DNA of 64,000 nucleotides from the NCBI RefSeq assembly GCF_000371965.1, contig NZ_AQUO01000002.1:946001-1010000 (forward strand). Direction: 5' to 3'. Position numbers and translations under genes: made by a program. The number at the start of each line of letters is the position of its first letter. Positions within the stretch are counted from its first letter, which is position 1. This document shows, piece after piece, positions 54,663 to 61,810 of the stretch. Source of the DNA: Paracoccus sp. N5. Lineage in GTDB: Bacteria > Pseudomonadota > Alphaproteobacteria > Rhodobacterales > Rhodobacteraceae. A model generated the notes under the pieces. It did not search any database and was not told where the DNA came from. It saw only the letters and a program-made list of their open reading frames with translations.

Positions 54663-56066
54663 TCAGCCGCGCGCGATGTTGACGACCTGCATCTGGGTAT
54701 ATTCGGTCAGCCCCTCGACCGATTGCTCGACGCCCAGGCCCGAGCCCTTGAAGCCGGCCATCGGGATATGCGGGCCGATGTTGAGCTGCTGGTTCACCCA
54801 GACCGTGCCGGATTCGATGCGCCCGGCGATCTCGGCCGCGCGGTCCACATCCGCCGAATGCACCGAGCCGCCCAGGCCGTAATCCGAGGCATTGGCCCGC
54901 GCGATCACCTGGTCGATATCGTCGAAGCGGATTACCGGCAGGATCGGGCCGAACTGTTCCTCGTCGACGATGCGCTGGCCGTCGCGAACGTCGCGCACGA
55001 TGGTCGGCGTGATGAAATAGCCCCTGCCCTCGCGCGCCTCGCCGCCGGCGATGACCTTGCCGCTGGCCCTGGCATCGGCCAGGAAACCCTTGACCTTCTC
55101 ATACTGCGCCCTGTTCTGGATCGGGCCGATGGTGGTGCCCTGCTTCAGCCCGTCATCGACCACGGCGGCCTGGGCGATCTCGGCCAGCGCGTCGCAGAAT
55201 TCGTCATAGATCGCGTCATGGACATAGGCGCGCTTGACCGCCAGGCAGACCTGCCCCGCGTTCATGAAGGCGCCGCCATAGACCTTTTCGGCGGTCTTCC
55301 TGACATCGACGTCGGGCAGGACGATGGCCGGGTCGTTGCCGCCCATCTCCAGCGTGACCCGCTTCATCGTGCTGGCGGCGCTGGCCATGATGCGCTTGCC
55401 GGTCTCGGACGAGCCGGTGAACCCGATCTTGGCGATGCCCGGATGCGTGGTCATGCGCGGGCCAAGGTCGTTCGCGTCGGTGATGATGTTCACCAGCCCG
55501 GCCGGGAGGATCCTGGCGCAAAGCTCGCCCAGCTTCAGCGCCGCGACCGGCGTGGTCGGCGCGGGTTTCAGCACGATGGCATTGCCGGCCATCAGCGCCG
55601 GGCCGATCTTCCAGCAGGCCAGCAGCAGCGGGAAGTTCCAGGCGATGATCGCGCCCACGACGCCCAGGGGCTTGTGGCGGGTCTCGATGCGGAAATCCGC
55701 GTCATCCTGGATCACCCGGTCGGGCAGTTCCAGCGTCGCGGTATGGGCCAGATAGCCCTGGCTCCATTGCACCTCGCCCAGCGCCTCGGGCAGCGGCTTG
55801 CCCTGTTCCTGGGTGACGGTGCGCGCCAGGTCCTCGGCGTGCTCGCCGATGGCGGCGGCCAGCGCCTCGATCTTCGCCCGCCGCTCGGCCATGCTGGTCC
55901 TGGCCCAGTCGCGTTGCGCGGCGGCGGCGGCGGCGACGGCCTCGTCAAGCTGCGCCTCGGTCGCGTGCGGCACGCGGGCAAAGACCTCCTCGGTGGCGGG
56001 GTTGAGCACGTCCACCATGCGCTCGGCCGAGACCAGCTTACCGCCGATCAGCATCCTGTAATCCAT
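54663..56066 (-). CDS. NAD(P)-dependent aldehyde dehydrogenase
   Basis: A 467-residue ALDH. Key parts are WNFPLLLACWKIGPALMAGNAIVLKPAP, the general base glutamate in TLEMGGNDPAI (near residue 240), and the nucleophile cysteine in NAGQVCLAVKRAYV (near 272). Length and the short N-terminus fit the succinate-semialdehyde/aliphatic group, but the substrate cannot be fixed. GGGAGGAAAAAG precedes the ATG. The gene is followed by the acyl-CoA synthetase and preceded by an AraC-type regulator, suggesting a small regulated aldehyde-to-acid-to-CoA pathway. Confidence 0.9.
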   Translation of the reverse strand: MDYRMLIGGKLVSAERMVDVLNPATEEVFARVPHATEAQLDEAVAAAAAAQRDWARTSMAERRAKIEALAAAIGEHAEDLARTVTQEQGKPLPEALGEVQWSQGYLAHTATLELPDRVIQDDADFRIETRHKPLGVVGAIIAWNFPLLLACWKIGPALMAGNAIVLKPAPTTPVAALKLGELCARILPAGLVNIITDANDLGPRMTTHPGIAKIGFTGSSETGKRIMASAASTMKRVTLEMGGNDPAIVLPDVDVRKTAEKVYGGAFMNAGQVCLAVKRAYVHDAIYDEFCDALAEIAQAAVVDDGLKQGTTIGPIQNRAQYEKVKGFLADARASGKVIAGGEAREGRGYFITPTIVRDVRDGQRIVDEEQFGPILPVIRFDDIDQVIARANASDYGLGGSVHSADVDRAAEIAGRIESGTVWVNQQLNIGPHIPMAGFKGSGLGVEQSVEGLTEYTQMQVVNIARG

Positions 56067-56194
56067 CTTTTTCCTCCCAAAGCGCGCCGGCTCCTCAACC
56101 GGGCATGGCGGAAAGCATAGGCCGCGGGGCCGAGCGGCGTCTTGGCGTGCCGCGCCAGCCACCGGGGCTGGCGCGCCAGGAAAAGCCTTTGCGA

Positions 56195-57091
56195 TCAATG
56201 CACGGCGCGGCAGGAGGCGTAGTAGTCGCCCGGCGCCATGGCGTAATGCTGGCGAAACACCCGGTTGAAATGCGACAGGTCGCCGAAGCCCGCGCGAAAG
56301 GCCAGTTCCGAGATCACCGGCCGGCGGTTCATCTGCGCCGCGCGCCGCAGGTGGTCGGCGGTCAGCCGGGCGCGGCGCTGCGCCAGCACCCGGGTGAAGC
56401 TGGTGCCGTGGTCGCCGAAATCGCGCTGCAACTGGCGCCGCGACAGGTTGACCAGCGCCGAGAGCCGCTCGATCGAGAATTCCGGGTCGGTCAGGTGGCG
56501 CTCGATGGTCTCGCAGGCATGGCGGAACCGGCCGGCGCGGTCGCGAAAGCCGGGCGCCGGGCCTTCGCCGCGAAACAGCAGCGCGACGAAATCGAACAGA
56601 TAGTCCGCGGCGTCATCGGCTTCGGGCGCCTCGGCCAGCAGGGCGCCAAGACCCGCGAGCAGCGGATGCCGGGCCGGGATGCGCCGCCCGGTCAGCGGCG
56701 CGGCGGGGCGGCCTTCCAGGCACAGCGCGCGCGGCAGATGCACCGAGGTGAAGCTGGCGTCGCGGCCGTCGAAGCGGATCTGGGCGGTGCGGGTCGAATC
56801 CATCAGCAGGCAGTCGCCGGCCGCCAGCACCTCGGCCGCGCCATTGTGGATGACCCGCGCCTCGCCGGCGCGCTGCATCAGCAGGAACAGATATTCGCTG
56901 TCATCGCTGCGGATGCCGGAGCGCTGGCGGTCGATGCGGTCGATGCGGCAATCCATCTCGGCGATGTCGATGCCGTGGCGGCGGCGCAGCCGGAAATCCC
57001 CCACGGCCCGCCGGTTGCGCTCGGCGGGGGTGCAATCGTATTGGCCGCAATTGGACAGGACGCAATTGCTCCATTCCTCGAAACACATCAT
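56195..57091 (-). CDS. AraC-family transcriptional regulator
   Basis: A 298-residue regulator. The N-terminal sensing domain resembles that of FeaR/AraC-type proteins with an internal EYLFLLMQRAGEARV segment. The C-terminal AraC DNA-binding domain shows the two helix-turn-helix motifs, ERLSALVNLSRRQLQRDF and PVISELAFRAGFGDLSHFNRVFRQHY. FeaR itself activates genes for an aldehyde dehydrogenase. Here the ALDH gene follows directly, so regulation of that gene is likely. Two ATG codons are adjacent at the start; GGAGG lies seven bases upstream of the first. Confidence 0.88.
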   Translation of the reverse strand: MMCFEEWSNCVLSNCGQYDCTPAERNRRAVGDFRLRRRHGIDIAEMDCRIDRIDRQRSGIRSDDSEYLFLLMQRAGEARVIHNGAAEVLAAGDCLLMDSTRTAQIRFDGRDASFTSVHLPRALCLEGRPAAPLTGRRIPARHPLLAGLGALLAEAPEADDAADYLFDFVALLFRGEGPAPGFRDRAGRFRHACETIERHLTDPEFSIERLSALVNLSRRQLQRDFGDHGTSFTRVLAQRRARLTADHLRRAAQMNRRPVISELAFRAGFGDLSHFNRVFRQHYAMAPGDYYASCRAVH

Positions 57092-57166
57092 CACCTTTCC
57101 TCCCCAAGAAGGCTTGCTGTGCGGCGGCCATGATACGCGAGGGGGGCGCAAGATCAACCGCGCCCT

Positions 57167-58963
57167 TCAGGGCGCGCCGATCTCGTCGCTGCGGCGGCTG
57201 TCGAGTTCCTGCGCATAGCGCTTCAGACAATAGGCCTCGGTCAGCGAGCCCAGCACCCGCTGCGTCGCCGGCCCGTCCAGCACCGGCAGGATTTCCAGCT
57301 GCGTGCGCGAGAACTGGTCCAGCACGGCCTGGATATTGTCCTGGCGGAACACATGCGCATCGGCGCCGATCATGCAATCGGCGGCCAGCAGGACATCGGC
57401 CAGCTCGGTGATCTCGGGGTCGTGCACGGTCGCCATGTCGATGATGCCGGCATAGCGGTCGTGCTCGTCCACGGCGAAGGCGTATTTGCGGCTGCCGAGC
57501 GGCAGCTCTTCGCGCAGGATCGCCACCGGCTGGTGCAGCGGCACGCGGCGGATGTCGCTGCGCATCATCCGCCCCGCCGTCAGGTCGCGCACCCAGCCCA
57601 CGTCATGCGCCCCCAGCAGCGGGATGCCGCGCAGATGGAAGCGCCAGGTCGAGAAGGAATAGCCGAAGGTCAGCCGCACCACGGTCGAGGCGATGAAGGC
57701 CGCGGTCAGCACGCCGACGGTAAAGGCGAAATTGCCGGTGATCTCCAGCACCAGAAAGACCATGGTCAGCGGCGCGCCGGTGATGGCGGCGCCGACCGCG
57801 GCCATGCCGGCCAGCATGGCGGGGATGCGCAGCTCGGGCAGGCCGGGCAGCGCCAGCACCAGAAGCTGCGCGACCAGCGCCCCCAGCAGGCAGCCGATGA
57901 ACAGCGACGAGCTGAAAAGCCCGCCGCGAAAGCCCACGCCCAGCGACAGGGCCGAGGCCAGGATCTTGCCAAGCAGCAGCAGCGCCACCGCCCAAAGGCC
58001 CCAGTTCTGGCTGATATGCACCTGGATCGAGTCGTGCCCGCTGCCCAGCACCTGCGGGCTGGCCAGCGCCATGGCGCCCAGGATCAGCCCGCCGGCCGCC
58101 GGACGCGCCCAGACCGCCAGCCGGCTTTTCTGGCACAGCCGCTCGAAGACCGAGACCAGCCGCATGGTCGCGGTGCCGACCAGCGCCGCCAGCAATCCGA
58201 TGATGATGAACAGCGGCAGCAGCGTGTCGGGCAGCGCCGCCACATCGGGCAGGTGGAACAGCGAGCCATGCGGCTCGACCGCGCGGCGCGCCAGCGTGCC
58301 CGAGATCACCGCCGCGCCGATGATGGCGATGTTGCGCGGCGCGTAGGAGCCATGGACCAGCTCGAAGCCGTAGAAGGCGCCTGCCAGCGGCGCGTTGAAG
58401 GCCGCGGCGATGGCCGCCGCCGCCCCGGCCGAGGTCAGGCAGCGCTTGTCCTCGCGCCGCAGCCGGAACGGCTGGGCCACGGCGGAAAACAGGCTGGCGC
58501 CAAGCTGGCTGTAGCCCGCCTCCATCCCGACCGAGGCGCCCGAGAGGTTCGAGAGCAGCGTGAGCCAGGCCAGCCGCAGCGAATCCCAGACCGACATCTT
58601 GCCGCCGTAAAGCGCATTGGCCTCGATCGGGTCGACGATCTCGGCCGGGCGGATGCGCTGCGCGACCAGCGCCCAGACCCCCAGCACCAGCCCGCCCACC
58701 GCCGGGACCAGCGCATAGGGCCAGGCCGGCAGGTCCGAAAGCGCGCTCAGCGCCGCGTCGCGCGGCAGACCGAACAAGAGCCCCTGCGCCGCCAGAAGCA
58801 GCCGGTGCAGCCCCGCGACCGCCAGCCCGACCAGCCCGCCAAGCGCGAAGGCGATGACGACCAGCATCGCCTCCTGGTCGCGCAGCTGCCGTCGGACCTC
58901 GTTGATCCGCTGCAGAAAGGACAGCATCAGGCGGCGCGGGGCGGTCTTGCGGGCAAAGGGCAT
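57167..58963 (-). CDS. ClC-type chloride channel/transporter with CBS domains
   Basis: A 598-residue ClC protein with about 12 membrane helices in residues 30-420 and paired CBS domains in the last 130 residues (LHQPVAILREEL, VLLAADCMIGADAHVF). SAGAAAAIAAAFNAPLAGAFYGFE and VLEITGNF are typical. The usual GSGIP selectivity motif is not evident. The GREGP motif appears as GMEAG (its glutamate is kept) and the GxFAP motif as GLFSSS. This places it in an atypical branch. It may move chloride or another anion. The AraC gene lies downstream on the same strand. Confidence 0.88.
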   Translation of the reverse strand: MPFARKTAPRRLMLSFLQRINEVRRQLRDQEAMLVVIAFALGGLVGLAVAGLHRLLLAAQGLLFGLPRDAALSALSDLPAWPYALVPAVGGLVLGVWALVAQRIRPAEIVDPIEANALYGGKMSVWDSLRLAWLTLLSNLSGASVGMEAGYSQLGASLFSAVAQPFRLRREDKRCLTSAGAAAAIAAAFNAPLAGAFYGFELVHGSYAPRNIAIIGAAVISGTLARRAVEPHGSLFHLPDVAALPDTLLPLFIIIGLLAALVGTATMRLVSVFERLCQKSRLAVWARPAAGGLILGAMALASPQVLGSGHDSIQVHISQNWGLWAVALLLLGKILASALSLGVGFRGGLFSSSLFIGCLLGALVAQLLVLALPGLPELRIPAMLAGMAAVGAAITGAPLTMVFLVLEITGNFAFTVGVLTAAFIASTVVRLTFGYSFSTWRFHLRGIPLLGAHDVGWVRDLTAGRMMRSDIRRVPLHQPVAILREELPLGSRKYAFAVDEHDRYAGIIDMATVHDPEITELADVLLAADCMIGADAHVFRQDNIQAVLDQFSRTQLEILPVLDGPATQRVLGSLTEAYCLKRYAQELDSRRSDEIGAP

Positions 58964-59032
58964 GGGGCGGTCATCCGGGGGGGGCGCGGAGAGGATCTGG
59001 CGACGGGGGCCGGCCCGCCGCCCTGGGGCGCG

Positions 59033-60547
59033 TCACTCGCCCCGGGGATAGCGCTTGTTTTCCTCGAGCACGTTCAGGTCCATGTGGTTGCGCATGTAGC
59101 GCTCCGAGGCCCTTTGCAGCGGCTGGTAATCCCAGGGGAAATAGGCGCCATTCCGCAGCGCCTCATAGACCACCCAGCGCCGGGCCTGGCTTTCGCGCAC
59201 CTCGGCGTCATAGGCCTCCAGGTCCCAGCGCGCCCGCATCTGCGCCGAAAGCCGCGCCAGGGTCTCGGCATGGGCGGGGTCGTCGGCCAGGTTGCGCAGC
59301 TCCTGCGGGTCGTCGGCCAGGTTGTAAAGCATCGGCGCATCGGCATTGCACAGCGCCAGCTTCCAGTCGCCGTCGCGCAGCGCCACCATTGGCGTCACCG
59401 TGCCCTCGGCCGCGTATTCCATCGGCACCGGACCGCGCGCGCCCTGCCCGGTGGCGAGCCCCGTCAGATCCTCGCCATCGGTCCAGCGCGAAAGCGTGCT
59501 GATGTCCAGCCCGGCCAGCGCCGCCACCGTCGGCACCACGTCTAGGGTCGAGGCAGGCTGGTCGATGCGCCCCGGCTGCCAGCCCGGCGCCGCGATCATC
59601 AAGGGCACCCGGGCCGAGCCCTCGAAAAAGCTCATCTTGAACCACATGCCGCGTTCGCCCAGCATGTCGCCGTGATCCGAGACGAACAGGATGATGGTGT
59701 TGTCGTCCATCCGGCCGCGCTTGAGCACGTCGAGGATCTCGCCGATCTTTTCGTCCACATAGGAGATATTGGCGAAATAGCCCTGCCGCGCCCGGCGCAC
59801 GTCCTCGGGCGTGATGTCGAAGGCGCGGAAGTCGCAGGCCTCCATCAGCCGCTGCGAATGCGTGTCCTGATCCTCGAACGGGATGGCCGGCACCTCGGGC
59901 TCCAGCGCCGGGCAGTCGTCGTAGAGATCCCAGAACCGGCGGCGCGCGACATAGGGGTCGTGCGGATGGGTGAAGCTGACGGTCAGGCACCAGGGCCGGT
60001 CGTCCAGCCGGCGCGACAGGTCATAGAGCTTTTGCGTGGCGTTGAAGGCGACCTCGTCGTCATATTCCATCTGGTTGGTGATCTCGGCCACGCCCGCGCC
60101 CGTCACCGAGCCGAGATTGTGATACCACCAGTCGATGCGCTCGCCCGGCTTGGTGTAATCCGGCGTCCAGCCGAAATCGGCCGGATAGATGTCGGTGGTC
60201 AGCCGCTCCTCGAAGCCGTGCAGCTGGTCGGGGCCGACGAAATGCATCTTGCCCGACAGCGCGGTGTAATAGCCGGCGCGGCGCAGGTGATGGGCATAGG
60301 TCGGTATGTCCGAGGCGAATTCGGCCGCATTGTCATAGACCCGGGTGCGGCGCGGCAATTGCCCCGACATGAAGCTGGCACGCGCCGGGGCGCAAAGCGG
60401 GCTCGCGGTATAGGTCTTCGCGAAGCGCACCGAGCGTTCCGCCAACGCCCGCAGGTTCGGCGCGTGCAGGAACGCGGCCGGCCCGTCCGGGAACAGCGTC
60501 CCGTTGAACTGGTCCACCATCAGGATAAGGATATTCGGGCGTGTCAT
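59033..60547 (-). CDS. betC: Choline-sulfatase
   Basis: A 504-residue sulfatase that releases choline and sulfate from choline-O-sulfate. The formylglycine motif C-A-P-A-R is at Cys52 (SPLCAPARASFMSGQLP). The metal-binding DQF near residue 12 and FVSDHGDMLGERG near residue 290 fit, as does the conserved C-terminal RRWVVYEALRNGAYFPWDYQP of BetC. Length equals known BetC proteins. The ATG gives the standard start MTRPNILILMVDQ. It is divergent from a LysR gene typical of choline-sulfate loci; betT/betA/betB are not in view. Confidence 0.93.
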   Translation of the reverse strand: MTRPNILILMVDQFNGTLFPDGPAAFLHAPNLRALAERSVRFAKTYTASPLCAPARASFMSGQLPRRTRVYDNAAEFASDIPTYAHHLRRAGYYTALSGKMHFVGPDQLHGFEERLTTDIYPADFGWTPDYTKPGERIDWWYHNLGSVTGAGVAEITNQMEYDDEVAFNATQKLYDLSRRLDDRPWCLTVSFTHPHDPYVARRRFWDLYDDCPALEPEVPAIPFEDQDTHSQRLMEACDFRAFDITPEDVRRARQGYFANISYVDEKIGEILDVLKRGRMDDNTIILFVSDHGDMLGERGMWFKMSFFEGSARVPLMIAAPGWQPGRIDQPASTLDVVPTVAALAGLDISTLSRWTDGEDLTGLATGQGARGPVPMEYAAEGTVTPMVALRDGDWKLALCNADAPMLYNLADDPQELRNLADDPAHAETLARLSAQMRARWDLEAYDAEVRESQARRWVVYEALRNGAYFPWDYQPLQRASERYMRNHMDLNVLEENKRYPRGE

Positions 60548-60799
60548 CTCGGGCTCGTCTCGGTCGTTCAGGGTCTGGGCGCGCGGGCCGGGTTGCGGCA
60601 TCGGCCTGCCGCCGCCTATAGCCCGGCGCGCCGGGATAGTCAGTCGAAATAACCGCCCGGCGTGACGCGGGCGCCGGGCCCCCTGCCCCTTGCCATGCCG
60701 CCGCGGAAGGCGCTATTCCATGGGCTTATATAGCCTTGTGCCAAGCCTGCCGTGCAGCGGGATTCTTTTCATGCAGGCCATAAAGGATCTTTATCGCCG

Positions 60800-61684
60800 A
60801 TGCGCCATGTCGACCTGGGCTGGATGCGGGTTTTCGTCGAGGTCTGCCGCGCCGGCAGCCTGTCCGAAGCCGCGCGGCTTCTGAACCTGACCCAGCCCGC
60901 CGTCAGCTATCAGATCCGCCGGGCCGAGGCGGAATTCGGCGCGGCCCTGCTGACCCGCGGGCATCGCGGCGTCGCGCCGACCGAGGCCGGCGAGGCGCTG
61001 CTCGCGATCCTGACGCGCAGCGTCGATCAGGTGGACGAGCTGGCCGCGCGGCTGCGGCGCAAGGCCAGCGCGGCGGTGCTGCGGCTGCATACCGATTATG
61101 CCTTTTCCGGCTTGTGGCTGATCCCGCGCATCCACCGCTTTCGCGACGCCCAGCCCGAGGCCGATTTGCAGATCATCGCCTCGCAGCACAGCGACCTGGG
61201 GCAGCTTGAGCCCGGCGACATCGCCGTGGTCTTCGGCAGCGCCGCCACGCTGGGTCCCGAGGCGACACTGCTGATCGAGGAGCGCGTCGTCCCGGTCTGC
61301 GCCCCGCATTTCGCGCAAGGCCGCAGCGCGGGCGCCTTTGGCGCGACCCGGCTGATCCATCTCGACAGCCCGCATCCCGCCGCCTGGTTCGACTGGCGCC
61401 GCTATCTTGCGGCCATCGGGCGCGCGGGCGACCTGGCCCGCGACCAGGGCAACCTGCGCTTCAACACCTATTCGCTGGTGATCGACGCGGCGCTGGCCGG
61501 CGAGGGCGTGGCGCTTGGCTGGGGCGGGCTGGTCGATCCGCTGCTGGCGCGCGGTCAGCTGGTCCGCTTCGGCCCCGAGCGGGTGGCGCCCGGCCAAGGC
61601 TATCACATGATCCAGCGCGCCCCGCACGAGCCGGCGACGCAAGGCCTGCGCGACTGGCTGGTCGCGGAAAGCGCGCGGCACTAA
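60800..61684 (+). CDS. LysR regulator of choline-sulfate use
   Basis: A 294-residue LysR protein, with a helix-turn-helix in residues 5-62 (WMRVFVEVCRAGSLSEAARLLNLTQPAVSYQIRRAE). The effector domain resembles GcvA-like LysR proteins. Its position divergent from betC, with a 252-base shared region, matches the usual choline-sulfatase regulator (BetR-like). The start could be an ATG 16 codons earlier; the one used gives the normal N-terminus but has only a distant AAAGGA ribosome site. Confidence 0.88.
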   Translation: MRHVDLGWMRVFVEVCRAGSLSEAARLLNLTQPAVSYQIRRAEAEFGAALLTRGHRGVAPTEAGEALLAILTRSVDQVDELAARLRRKASAAVLRLHTDYAFSGLWLIPRIHRFRDAQPEADLQIIASQHSDLGQLEPGDIAVVFGSAATLGPEATLLIEERVVPVCAPHFAQGRSAGAFGATRLIHLDSPHPAAWFDWRRYLAAIGRAGDLARDQGNLRFNTYSLVIDAALAGEGVALGWGGLVDPLLARGQLVRFGPERVAPGQGYHMIQRAPHEPATQGLRDWLVAESARH

Positions 61685-61810
61685 TTCCGCCCCCCGATCT
61701 GCTTGAGGCAGGCGCGCCTGCCGGCATGGCGTTCGGGCCGGGTCGTGCGGGCCAGGCCTGTGTCCAGCGCCTCTGAACCCATGTCGATGACCTGCCGGGT
61801 TGGAACAGGC

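Noticed and set aside
53010..56120. A 1036-codon plus-strand open frame
   Set aside because: Antisense to the acyl-CoA synthetase and aldehyde dehydrogenase, both of which carry all catalytic motifs; repetitive His/Asp/Arg composition.
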